Source: JAXGMQ01 sp040768585
Lineage (GTDB): Bacteria; Caldisericota; Caldisericia; JAAYUI01
Reading direction: 5' to 3'
NCBI GenBank assembly: GCA_040768585.1
Contig: JAXGMQ010000001.1
Location: 1,054,001-1,118,000, forward strand
Length of the DNA: 64,000 nucleotides
Shown: positions 43,458 through 51,473 of the stretch, in pieces
Position numbering within the stretch: position 1 is the stretch's first letter
How the letters are laid out: each line of letters starts with the position of its first letter
Program-made: the position numbers and the translations under genes
The notes under the pieces: model-generated
Database searches by the model: none
What the model was told of the DNA's origin: nothing
What the model saw: the letters and a program-made list of their open reading frames with translations, nothing else

Positions 43458-44672
43458 CTACATATCTGAGGCAAAGCTCTCGATTATGTGTCTGAGTTGA
43501 GTTGATAGCTTTGTCGCTTTTGCGGGATTTTGTCTCACTTGTCTGATGTATCTCTCTATCTCGTCGACAAGAAGCATCAAATCTCTTTTTGTTAGGTTTG
43601 GATTCACAGATTGTACTCTTGATATCTGCCCATCAAGCCACGGAAGAATGTCATCTCCGATGTTACTCTGGGCAACCTTTCTTATCCCATCAATCAGGAA
43701 AGCTATCTTTCCTGATGGTTTTGCCACCATTGTCTGAGAGCCTGTCGGTCGTTTTTCAATTGGTGGTTTTTCAAAGGGTTTTTCTTCAATAACTGGTTTT
43801 ATCTCTTCAACCGCAGCTTTTGGCTTGTCGGCAAATGGGTCAGGAATCTCATCAGGACTGATGATTGGTTTCTCGGACTTTCTTGGCTCTGGTGGCGGTG
43901 TCAAAGGCACCACTTTCTGTCTCTCTGGAGGTGAAGTCGAAATCGGTTTCTCCGGTGGTCTCTCAACAATTGTTTCTCCGCTGTCATCGTCAAGAATTGA
44001 TGGTGGTCTCTTTTCGACGGGTTTCTCCACAGGCTTGCTTATCGGTTTTGACTCGATAGGTTTTGATTCCTCGAGTTTTACAACCGGCGATGAAGCGGTT
44101 TCCGACTTGGAGTAAACCTCTATTATTGTGCCCTTTTCTGTAAGCTTCTTTGCCAAATCTTCAGATTTCTCAACGAAATCGTCATTCCCTGAAATGAAGT
44201 GACCAGATAGATTTCCGTTTTCTAGGTTTATAAAATTGACGTAATCTTCCGAGGATACCCTTATAAACCCAGTAACAGACTTGTCTTTCATGACGTCAAG
44301 GAATTTTTCCCAGTTGAGGAAGTAGCTCTCCATCGGGGAATAGAGTTTGTTACCCTGAATGTACCACGCGATTACATCACATACCTTCAAAGAACACTGA
44401 TAAATCGATAGATTTCCAACCCTCTCTTGGATTGCCATCGTCGTTTTCGTCAGTGCTTCCTGGCTGGTTATTGGTTCAACTCCGTCCTCCACATACAGTG
44501 AACCTGTTATCCGACCTTCTTTGAATAGGATATATCCATCCTTCTTGTCGTTGTTTACTTGGACATATCCTGAAAACCTATCACCCCTTAGCTTTTGAGA
44601 CATTTCATCCCAATTCAAGAAAACAGTTGGGAGTTTCTCGTACTGAGTTTTACCACGCGGAACATTCCTCAT
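43458..44672 (-). CDS. Cytoplasmic protein with two tandem PATAN-like repeats
   Basis: 404 residues, start supported by AGGAGG. Two tandem repeats lie at about 18-65 and 117-165: VFLNWDEMSQKLRGDRFSGYVQV and YFLNWEKFLDVMKDKSVTGFI each begin F-L-N-W-[DE] and continue into G-x-[IL]-x-G. The pattern is close to DUF4388/PATAN domains, which occur in signalling proteins. A proline- and lysine-rich linker (about 200-320; PVEKPVEKRPPS, PEKPISTSPPERQ) leads to a helical C-terminal domain (about 325-404). There is no enzyme motif. It has its own promoter and lies next to the kinase of the hydrogenase operon, so a link to signalling is possible but not shown. Confidence 0.72.
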   Translation of the reverse strand: MRNVPRGKTQYEKLPTVFLNWDEMSQKLRGDRFSGYVQVNNDKKDGYILFKEGRITGSLYVEDGVEPITSQEALTKTTMAIQERVGNLSIYQCSLKVCDVIAWYIQGNKLYSPMESYFLNWEKFLDVMKDKSVTGFIRVSSEDYVNFINLENGNLSGHFISGNDDFVEKSEDLAKKLTEKGTIIEVYSKSETASSPVVKLEESKPIESKPISKPVEKPVEKRPPSILDDDSGETIVERPPEKPISTSPPERQKVVPLTPPPEPRKSEKPIISPDEIPDPFADKPKAAVEEIKPVIEEKPFEKPPIEKRPTGSQTMVAKPSGKIAFLIDGIRKVAQSNIGDDILPWLDGQISRVQSVNPNLTKRDLMLLVDEIERYIRQVRQNPAKATKLSTQLRHIIESFASDM

Positions 44673-44697
44673 GACGCCTCCTGACTTTAGTCCTTTT

Positions 44698-44726
44698 ATC
44701 CTAAATTATTATAATACAGCTGTCAA
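44698..44726 (-). promoter_or_regulatory. Promoter of the PATAN-like gene
   Basis: On the minus strand TTGACA (44721-44726), 17 bases, TAGGAT (44698-44703). It lies in the 72 bp between the kinase gene's stop and this gene's start, so the gene is transcribed independently of the hydrogenase operon. Confidence 0.55.
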
Positions 44727-44744
44727 GCAGATATCTTGCTCATA

Positions 44745-46556
44745 TTAGTTTTGATTAACTTGGTTTTTAGGTAACACAACAACAAAACGTGTTCCTTCAT
44801 TGAGTTTCGATGATACAGAAATACTGCCACTATGTGACTCAATAATTTTTTTTGTTATTGCAAGCCCTAATCCAGTGCCGTGTGTTTCAATCTTTTTCGC
44901 ATTTGCAGCGCGGTAAAATTCTCCAAACAGCTTATCAATGCTATCTTGTGGTATTCCAATGCCGTTGTCGATGAATTCAATCTGTATATTGTTCTCCGTT
45001 TCTTCTACGATTATCATGAAAACACCATTATCTTTAGAATATTTTACACCGTTGTCTATCAGATTTTCAAAAACGCGGTACATCGCTTCTCTGTCACATC
45101 CCAGGGTTATGTCTCCACGTGGTATGTGCACTCTCATCTTGATTCCTTTGGCATCGGATTTTGGAGCAATGTCAGCCACCACCGTTGAAAGCAAATCTCG
45201 TAGATTCACATTTGTAAACTCCAGTGGTTTTGCAGACATACCCTCTATCTCCAAAAGCTCCTTTACAAGCATCAATAGTCTGTCTATTCGATGGTTTGCC
45301 CGTTCAAAGAGTTCCTTTTGTTTTTTGTTTATTGGCCCCGTAAAACCATCCAGAACGAGTGTTAGAATCGATTGAACAGCAGCCATCGGGGAGCGGAGTT
45401 CGTGAGTTGCTAGCCTGAGAAACGCTGAACGTGATTTATTCAACGAATCAACTTTCTTATACTGGTATGCATTGGCAATAGACAATGACGCGCCTGAAGC
45501 AACAGTCACCAAAAACTTCAACTCATTCTCACTGAAGATATGTTTCTTATCGGTGTAGCATCTAATGACACCATGAGCGATATTTCTAGAAATTAGTGGG
45601 ATACTCACCATTGACACAAGTTTTTCTGCTTTTGCGTCATACTTGTACAAATAATTTGGATGTTTTAGAACATCCGCAACATAAACGGGCTTTTTATTTT
45701 CTATTGCTTCCTTATCTATCTTGCATTTTTCAATAGATATTGATTCTCTCGAAGCGTGCTCCTGAGATACTCCATACGTGTCCATGATTTTTATCATCTT
45801 GCCATCTTCTGACAAAAGCCTTACCACACACGCAGCTATGCCAGGCATCTGCGATATTATTTTTGTAATTGCTCTAAGTGTATTCTCAAGACTCAAATCA
45901 GAGTTCATCTCGAGTGATAGCTCATAGAACTTTGAGAGGCGGATGTTTTCTATATCAAGCCTCTCAGATAACACCGTGCTTGTCTCAAGCTGTTCTCGTA
46001 TTCTTCTTGATATCCAGTTGGACACGTACGTTATTATCATCAACACAACCGAGTAGAGTATTGAAATACCAATTGTCTCAATGATACCGCTCTGAGTTAA
46101 TGGTTTGTTTAGAAGGCTCTCAACGAGAAGACCCGCAATCATGAGAAAACAGACAATGTTGAGGGTGTACGCCATCCGTATTTGAAGAAGAAACCCAATC
46201 ACAGAACCATATATAACAAAAATAAAAGCTGCCGGACTTGTGATTCCACCAGTGCAAAACGCCACAAAAAAGAGCAATATCCAGTCAAATAAGACCTGAA
46301 TATAAAGCATCGTTTCGAGTTTTATCAGTTTTCTTTTAAGACACAGCTGATGAAAATAATTGGATGCAACCAGCACAAATGTGATGATTGCGAGGTAAAA
46401 AGCGTTATAAGTGCCGGGATTTATATAAAATGTTATAGAGGTGATAAAAAGGCCAAGAGAGGCAAACCACCTGATGACTATGAGGAAATTTAGACTCTCA
46501 TCATTTAACAGGTGGTTCGCTTTATGTTTTATTTCGTTACCATGTACGGTTTCCAC
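44745..46556 (-). CDS. Membrane histidine kinase with GAF domain
   Basis: 603 residues from a GTG start. Six hydrophobic segments lie within residues 24-185. A GAF domain follows at about 215-370 (SLENTLRAITKIISQMPGI, VSIPLISRNIAHGVI). The H-box is ATHELRSPMAAVQSILTLV near residue 390. The N-box FENLIDNGVKYSKD, G1 box DNGIGIP, F-box KLFGEFYRA and G2 box HGTGLGLAITKKI are all intact. It is the last of seven genes in the hydrogenase operon, 13 bp after the receiver gene. It is a complete transmembrane sensor; its signal is unknown, but hydrogen or redox state is suggested by context. Confidence 0.9.
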   Translation of the reverse strand: METVHGNEIKHKANHLLNDESLNFLIVIRWFASLGLFITSITFYINPGTYNAFYLAIITFVLVASNYFHQLCLKRKLIKLETMLYIQVLFDWILLFFVAFCTGGITSPAAFIFVIYGSVIGFLLQIRMAYTLNIVCFLMIAGLLVESLLNKPLTQSGIIETIGISILYSVVLMIITYVSNWISRRIREQLETSTVLSERLDIENIRLSKFYELSLEMNSDLSLENTLRAITKIISQMPGIAACVVRLLSEDGKMIKIMDTYGVSQEHASRESISIEKCKIDKEAIENKKPVYVADVLKHPNYLYKYDAKAEKLVSMVSIPLISRNIAHGVIRCYTDKKHIFSENELKFLVTVASGASLSIANAYQYKKVDSLNKSRSAFLRLATHELRSPMAAVQSILTLVLDGFTGPINKKQKELFERANHRIDRLLMLVKELLEIEGMSAKPLEFTNVNLRDLLSTVVADIAPKSDAKGIKMRVHIPRGDITLGCDREAMYRVFENLIDNGVKYSKDNGVFMIIVEETENNIQIEFIDNGIGIPQDSIDKLFGEFYRAANAKKIETHGTGLGLAITKKIIESHSGSISVSSKLNEGTRFVVVLPKNQVNQN

Positions 46557-46569
46557 AAAGTGGTATGTG

Positions 46570-46968
46570 TCAACCTATCAGAGATGCTACTTTTTCAATT
46601 AGTGCTTTCGGGCTGATTGGTTTCTCTACAAAGTCATTAACCGGAAGAAATTCTTGATCTGTCTTTGGATCAAACTTCATCTTCTTTTCCTGTCCAACAG
46701 ATGAAATCATGAGAATTGGTATGTTCTTGAATTCTATATATGGGTTTGTTGGCGATGGGTTTCTGATGTCCCATGCAATATTGAAACCTTCGGTCTCAGT
46801 TGACATCATTACATCAAGAATCACGATATTCGGCTTCACAGCCAAAAGCTTCTCAAGACCTTCCGTTCCGTCGTTTGCATAGTCAACCTGATAGCCAACG
46901 GACTCGAGTGCGATTTTCATTGCATCAACAACATCCATATCGTCATCAATTATCAGAACTTTTTTCAA
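46570..46968 (-). CDS. Single-domain response regulator
   Basis: 132 residues, only a receiver domain. Acidic residues DDD near 8-10, the phosphorylation site Asp51 in VILDVMM, the conserved Ser in LMISS and the Lys in VEKPIS are all present. An insertion between the Asp and the Thr/Ser strand (TETEGFNIAWDIRNPSPTNP) is longer than in CheY, a feature seen in some PilH-like or phosphorelay receivers. There is no DNA-binding or output domain, so it must act by protein contact or phosphotransfer. It overlaps the hydrogenase protease gene by ATGA and precedes the kinase by 13 bp. Confidence 0.9.
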   Translation of the reverse strand: MKKVLIIDDDMDVVDAMKIALESVGYQVDYANDGTEGLEKLLAVKPNIVILDVMMSTETEGFNIAWDIRNPSPTNPYIEFKNIPILMISSVGQEKKMKFDPKTDQEFLPVNDFVEKPISPKALIEKVASLIG

Positions 46969-47426
46969 TTGACTACCTCCTCGCTGAAATTCAGGATTGT
47001 GTCGTACACGTGACTCACAATGTTTGTAAAGCTGCTCTTCAATGGTGCCGAAAGGTCGTCACCTGGGTCAATGGTCTCAGGCTCTATTCCAATTATAACC
47101 ATAGGCGGCAATCCTGCAATAATTTGCCCAAGTGCAAGTGTTTCCGGGAGGGATAGGTCATGCAGGGAGAGGCTTGGGACATTGTCCATGTCAATCTCAG
47201 ACAAACCAAAGTTACGATACTCACCGGGTTTCAGCCCCATCTTGGCGGCATCAACTATTATGACTCTGTCTGAGTCAAGAATATAATTGAGCAGATCGAC
47301 ACCCATGGTCGCGCCATCGATGAGTTCAACCCCTGATGGCAGCGGATGATTACGAAGGGCGTTGACAACATGAACGCCAATGCCCTCGTCCTTTAGTAGT
47401 GTGTTACCAAGACCAATTACAAGCAT
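46965..47426 (-). CDS. Hydrogenase maturation protease
   Basis: 153 residues from ATG 47426, two bases after the large-subunit stop. It removes the C-terminal tail of the [NiFe] large subunit after nickel insertion. LVIGLGNTLLKDEGIG at the N-terminus has the conserved nickel-sensing acidic residue. ELIDGATMGVDLLNYI holds the second acidic residue region, and VIIVDAAKMGLKPGE follows as in the HycI/HoxW-like family. The IGIEPETIDPGDDLSAPLK segment near the end is also typical. Its substrate is almost surely the HydA encoded immediately upstream. Confidence 0.93.
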   Translation of the reverse strand: MLVIGLGNTLLKDEGIGVHVVNALRNHPLPSGVELIDGATMGVDLLNYILDSDRVIIVDAAKMGLKPGEYRNFGLSEIDMDNVPSLSLHDLSLPETLALGQIIAGLPPMVIIGIEPETIDPGDDLSAPLKSSFTNIVSHVYDTILNFSEEVVN

Positions 47427-47428
47427 CT

Positions 47429-48727
47429 CTATTTCGTAAACCTGACTTTCAACAAGTGGGTTGAGCATGAGATGCATGGGTCGTATGCTCGAACCAGCAT
47501 TTGAAGCAGCAGTTCTATTTTTTCCTTTGGCTGGTCAAGAATCTCTGGTGCAAGTTTTCTCATGTCCTGGTCAATATTCTCAAGATTCTGGGTTGTTGGG
47601 ATAACTAGGTCAGCAGCTTGTATGACACCCTTGTTGTCATAGGTGTAGTTATGAAAGAGGATTCCTCTTGGAACTTCAACAGCACCAACACCCTGGCCGG
47701 CTCTCACTTTGTACTCATTGCTTTCTTCTTTGATTCCTCTGTCCAAGACTTTCTGAATCAATTCAACGGTATCATGGAGGATGTGAATTGTTTCCACAAG
47801 TTGAGCAACTGTTATCATATATGGGTTATGATTTGGAGCTTTAAGTCCCAATTTCTCTGCTGCTGCCTTTGCCTCTGGCCTTAGTAGGTCATAGTTGTTG
47901 TTGAATCTGGCAAGTGCTCCAACCATGTATGAGCTTCGTTTGTGCTTTGTGTGCTTTGCGGTGTTGCGCTCCATGATGTACTCATTTGTGACTTTCTGAT
48001 AATCCTGTGGGGCATACTCGACACCTTCTGAGGATTTCACAACTCCATCATAGAATGGGTACTCTTTGCTGCCATTTCTCGGCCCAAGAGAAACGTATTC
48101 AGTCTCTCTTGTGAAGTCGGGAAGAGAAAGCGTGGAGAACAAATTCACTGTGTCCTCTACTTCTGGTATCGCTTCAAGGCATCTTCTCTGAATGTCTTTG
48201 AGAGCGGCTGGGTCTGGAAGTTTCGAGAGACCATTGATATGGAGTGTTATTGGATGGACATGTCTTCCAACGATTACCTCAGACACGTCATTACCAAGTT
48301 TTTTGAGCTTGAGCGCTCTCACCACAAGGTCTGTGTGTGTCTTAGCAAGAGGAAGCACTGATGGCACACCAAATGCGTCAGGAGCTACCAGGAAAAAGAT
48401 GTGAAGGAAGTGTGATGATAGGTTCTCACCATGAAGGACAAGTTTTCGAAGATTAATGGTCTGCTCAGAAGGCTCGATGGACATGGCAGCTTCTGAGGCT
48501 CTTAGTGACGCAAGAGCATGACCACAGGCGCAAATTCCGCAGATACGCGTGGTTATTTCTCTCGCCTCATAGTGGGAACGACCTTTGAGCATTCCTTCAA
48601 AGAATCTTGGTGCTTCAACGATGTTTAGTGAAACGTGTTCAACCTTGCCGTCTTTCACATTGAGGAGAACATCACCGTGACCCTCAACTCTTGTTACGTG
48701 GTGTACGTGGATATTGATATCGCTCAT
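47429..48727 (-). CDS. hydA: [NiFe] hydrogenase large (alpha) subunit, group 3b-like
   Basis: 432 residues. The proximal nickel ligands are in RICGICACGHA near residues 61-71 (the R-x-C-G-x-C-x-x-x-H motif). The distal ligands are in DPCISCSTH, 17 residues from the end. After that histidine a tail of eight residues (LLKVRFTK) remains for the neighbouring protease to remove, which is needed to close the active site. The HVHHVTRVEGHG N-terminus is typical. The companion genes (small subunit, FAD subunit, iron-sulphur subunit) make it a cytoplasmic NAD(P)-linked hydrogenase or sulfhydrogenase. It overlaps hydD by ATGA. Confidence 0.95.
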   Translation of the reverse strand: MSDINIHVHHVTRVEGHGDVLLNVKDGKVEHVSLNIVEAPRFFEGMLKGRSHYEAREITTRICGICACGHALASLRASEAAMSIEPSEQTINLRKLVLHGENLSSHFLHIFFLVAPDAFGVPSVLPLAKTHTDLVVRALKLKKLGNDVSEVIVGRHVHPITLHINGLSKLPDPAALKDIQRRCLEAIPEVEDTVNLFSTLSLPDFTRETEYVSLGPRNGSKEYPFYDGVVKSSEGVEYAPQDYQKVTNEYIMERNTAKHTKHKRSSYMVGALARFNNNYDLLRPEAKAAAEKLGLKAPNHNPYMITVAQLVETIHILHDTVELIQKVLDRGIKEESNEYKVRAGQGVGAVEVPRGILFHNYTYDNKGVIQAADLVIPTTQNLENIDQDMRKLAPEILDQPKEKIELLLQMLVRAYDPCISCSTHLLKVRFTK

Positions 48728-49470
48728 TTCAAATCCTCCTCAAGGGTGTATGAGTTGAATATGGACATATACCTCATGATGTCTTCTATCTCCAGACCAT
48801 GCTCAGCCAGAACGTCTTTTGCAGCATTGACATTCGGATTATCAACCACTCCGCGGCAACCCGTGCAAGGGCTTCCCCACGATGGGTCGATAGCTCCACA
48901 ACCTCCACGGGTGATTGGTCCCATGCAAGGCTTTCCTAGTGTTAGCAAGCACTCGTTCTCTTTGAGCCTGCACTCAACACAAACGGGCTCGTTGTGTGCA
49001 AGTGTCTTCTTGCCAGAGAGTATGAGCTGAACGTTCTTGAGGAAGTCGTTTCTGTCAATCGGGCAACCGTATATGTATCCATCGACTTTGATGACGGCAT
49101 TTATCGGTCGTGTCTTGAATGTTGGGAACCAATCCTTTTTGTCGCCGTAGACATCAGCTTTAACATCTTCGAGTGGTCTGTTGTTCTTGATGGCATTAAC
49201 TCCGCCAGTACAAGCGCACGAACCAAGAGCTATGACGGCTTTCGCGTTCTCTCTAATCTCCTGGAGTCTTGTGATGTCCTGCTCTCTTGTGATAGAACCT
49301 TCAACAAACGCAACATCCAAATCCCACTCTTTTTCAGTTATCGCTTCACGAAACTGCACAATGTCAATGTGACCAATGAGCGCCACAAACTCATTGACAA
49401 AGTTGAGTGTCTCAAGTTGGCAGCCTTCGCAGCTCGCAAAATCAAAGAAACCTACACGTGGCTTGCTCAT
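48724..49470 (-). CDS. hydD: [NiFe] hydrogenase small (delta) subunit
   Basis: 248 residues from ATG 49470, which overlaps the hydG stop as ATGA; the frame extends upstream but that part is the hydG end. Conserved cysteines for the iron-sulphur clusters are seen in FFDFASCEGCQLETLNF near residues 8-22, GSCACTG near 90, the GCPIDRNDF region, and CMGPITRGGCGAIDPS with CTGC toward the end. No Tat signal is present, so the enzyme is cytoplasmic, as expected for group 3. It passes electrons from the nickel site to the iron-sulphur and flavin subunits. Confidence 0.94.
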   Translation of the reverse strand: MSKPRVGFFDFASCEGCQLETLNFVNEFVALIGHIDIVQFREAITEKEWDLDVAFVEGSITREQDITRLQEIRENAKAVIALGSCACTGGVNAIKNNRPLEDVKADVYGDKKDWFPTFKTRPINAVIKVDGYIYGCPIDRNDFLKNVQLILSGKKTLAHNEPVCVECRLKENECLLTLGKPCMGPITRGGCGAIDPSWGSPCTGCRGVVDNPNVNAAKDVLAEHGLEIEDIMRYMSIFNSYTLEEDLK

Positions 49471-50294
49471 AGTGCCTCCTCCAGGTTTCGTATCTGTGTG
49501 AATGTAAATACCGGCCCCTGCTGGCAGCAGTAGTTGCCGTTTATTTGGCAGTGACCACACTTACCAAGTCCACACTTCATGTGTCGCTCAAGGGATGCAA
49601 GTATTCTGTTATCAGCAATTCCCTTTGACTGGCATTCAAGAATTACAAACTTGTACATGACAGGTGGGCCACAGATAAGGGCGTATGTTTTTGCAGCGTT
49701 GATGTTTATCTGTTTGAACAGCGTGGTGATGACGCCACCGTTGCCTTTCCAGTCAGGGGTTGGTTTGTCTACAGTTTCATAGAGCTCAACGTTTGAATCA
49801 GATGTCCATCTGTCGAGTTCATCCTTGAAGAGTCTGTCTTCTGGAGTTCTGGCACCATGAAGGATGATAAATCTTCCAAACTCATCTCGCTTTGCCAAGA
49901 TGTAACGAATAACAGAGCGGAGCGGAGCGAGACCAATACCACCAGCAACGACAAGTATATCATTGCCCTGAAGCTTATCCATTGGGAATCCAAAGCCAAA
50001 CGGCCCTCTGATTCCAACTTTTGCCCCGTTTTCTATGTTGTGCATTGCTGTTGTTACATCACCGACTTTTCTGATGGTGAGTTCAAAGTTCTTATCAGTT
50101 GGTGATGAGCAAATAGAAATCGGTGCTTCACCGATTCCAGGAACAAGCAGTTGAACAAACTGTCCTGGGCCATGACCCAACGCATCCCCATTCGGAAGTT
50201 CAATCTCGAAAATCTTCTCGGTGGGGGTAAGTGTTTCGATTCTTTTTATGGTTGCAACAATCGGTTTGTATGAGTTGCCTGTAATTGCCGACAT
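49467..50294 (-). CDS. hydG: Hydrogenase gamma subunit, FAD/NAD(P)-binding reductase
   Basis: 275 residues. It is a ferredoxin-NADP reductase-type module. The flavin-binding region is GQFVQLLVPGIGEAPISICSS, with the substitution usual in this subgroup. The NAD(P)-binding P-loop is VAGGIGLAPLRSVI near residue 115. The ICGPPVMYKF motif follows. The C-terminal cysteine cluster MKCGLGKCGHCQINGNYCC binds a [2Fe-2S] centre. It lets hydrogen oxidation reduce NAD(P)+ or the reverse. It starts 3 bp after hydB and overlaps hydD by 4 bp. Confidence 0.95.
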   Translation of the reverse strand: MSAITGNSYKPIVATIKRIETLTPTEKIFEIELPNGDALGHGPGQFVQLLVPGIGEAPISICSSPTDKNFELTIRKVGDVTTAMHNIENGAKVGIRGPFGFGFPMDKLQGNDILVVAGGIGLAPLRSVIRYILAKRDEFGRFIILHGARTPEDRLFKDELDRWTSDSNVELYETVDKPTPDWKGNGGVITTLFKQININAAKTYALICGPPVMYKFVILECQSKGIADNRILASLERHMKCGLGKCGHCQINGNYCCQQGPVFTFTQIRNLEEAL

Positions 50295-50297
50295 GGG

Positions 50298-51329
50298 CTA
50301 CTCCTCACTTGTTATTGTGTTAGCGATATCAACCAGGTTGATATCGGACGGGCAGTATTCCCAGCATCTACCGCATCCTGTGCAGAATGTCTGTGAATGG
50401 GAATCAATGTGGTACTTGAATTTTCTGTGAAATCTATGGCGTATTCTGGCTCCTGCGTCATCTCTAAAGTTCTCACCATGACCAACCATGGCAAAATCTG
50501 CCAGCTGACACCCATCCCACTGACGAGTTCTTACTCCAGCCTTCATAGTGAGGTCAAGGTCATCTGTAACATTGAAACAGTAGCAGGTTGGACAAACCAG
50601 AATACACTGACCACAGGACAAACACCTGGCACCCATCTCATCCCAAACCTTGTGATCCCACTTGCCCTCAAGCGAGAGCGGAATCAAAGCTGCAGGCGTG
50701 TCAATCTTTGCGGTGTACATCTGCTTGATAGATTCAATTGCCTTCTCACGCTTTGAAAGCTGCTCTGAATTTGCTGCCTTTGCGTCGATTTTGACGATTA
50801 TTTCTTTGCCTTTTGGTGTTGCAACATCAACAAGCACTGTATCGCCAAGATCTGTAAGGAACAAATCAAAACCCTCAGTCACGCGTAAGTCCATCACAGA
50901 TGTTTCGTAACTGTATTCGTCAGGCACTCCATCTATTCCTATGATAACGGTATTTTCACGTCTTGCCTTGTAGTAGGGATCTGTGTTTCCAGACAACATT
51001 ACCTTGTCAAGAAGACTGACTGCTCTCAGGTCGCAGGGGTGAACTCCAACTATAACCTGTTTTGGAGCTTCCACAGTTTCTTTGAATTCTGGCACATCTT
51101 TGCCAAGATCAAAGGAAACTATCTGCTCTTTCTGCGGCATCAGATACTTCTTAGGAGGCAATATTGTTCTGACGTAATTGAACTTTGCCTGGGATGGGTC
51201 AGTGATGCGGTCAAAGGTAAATTTCTTGCCTTTTGAAACAGGCGCATACACCGAATCGAATTGGTCAATCAGCAACTCGAGGAGTTTTTTGACCTTTTCT
51301 TTCTCAAAAACGTAATGTTCCATACGCAA
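50298..51329 (-). CDS. hydB: Hydrogenase beta subunit, two [4Fe-4S] clusters
   Basis: 343 residues. The N-terminal two-thirds match the sulfhydrogenase beta subunit (FDRITDPSQAKFNYVRTILPPKKYL, VGVHPCDLRAVSLLDKVML). Two ferredoxin-type motifs follow: CLSCGQCILVCPTCYC near residue 235 and CTGCGRCWEYCPSD near 316. It carries electrons between the flavin and the small subunit and heads the seven-gene operon, following a good promoter. The gene order B-G-D-A is that of group 3b hydrogenases (sulfhydrogenases), which can also reduce sulphur in some archaea. Confidence 0.93.
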   Translation of the reverse strand: MRMEHYVFEKEKVKKLLELLIDQFDSVYAPVSKGKKFTFDRITDPSQAKFNYVRTILPPKKYLMPQKEQIVSFDLGKDVPEFKETVEAPKQVIVGVHPCDLRAVSLLDKVMLSGNTDPYYKARRENTVIIGIDGVPDEYSYETSVMDLRVTEGFDLFLTDLGDTVLVDVATPKGKEIIVKIDAKAANSEQLSKREKAIESIKQMYTAKIDTPAALIPLSLEGKWDHKVWDEMGARCLSCGQCILVCPTCYCFNVTDDLDLTMKAGVRTRQWDGCQLADFAMVGHGENFRDDAGARIRHRFHRKFKYHIDSHSQTFCTGCGRCWEYCPSDINLVDIANTITSEE

Positions 51330-51352
51330 ACCTCGTTGAAATGTGTATCAGT

Positions 51353-51376
51353 AACAGCTGGATTATAGGAACAGCT
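51353..51376 (-). promoter_or_regulatory. Direct repeats flanking the hydrogenase -10 box
   Basis: AGCTGTT occurs twice in the same direction on the minus strand (51370-51376 and 51353-51359), 17 bp apart, bracketing the TATAAT box. Such placement is typical of a regulator's operator, but no regulator is identified. Confidence 0.35.
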
Positions 51377-51389
51377 ATCAGCTAATCAA
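51362..51389 (-). promoter_or_regulatory. Promoter of the hydrogenase operon
   Basis: On the minus strand TTGATT (51384-51389), 16 bases, a perfect TATAAT (51362-51367). Transcription should begin about 25 bases before the hydB ATG. Confidence 0.7.
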
Positions 51390-51473
51390 CTATATTCCAA
51401 CTTCTTGTAAACATTCACCTGTATTTGTTAGTCCATTTGTCTTTATAAAGTTGGTTTTGATTGGAAAAGTGCC

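Noticed and set aside
46570..46968. Response regulator controlling hydrogenase transcription directly
   Set aside because: It has no DNA-binding domain, so direct transcription control is not supported.
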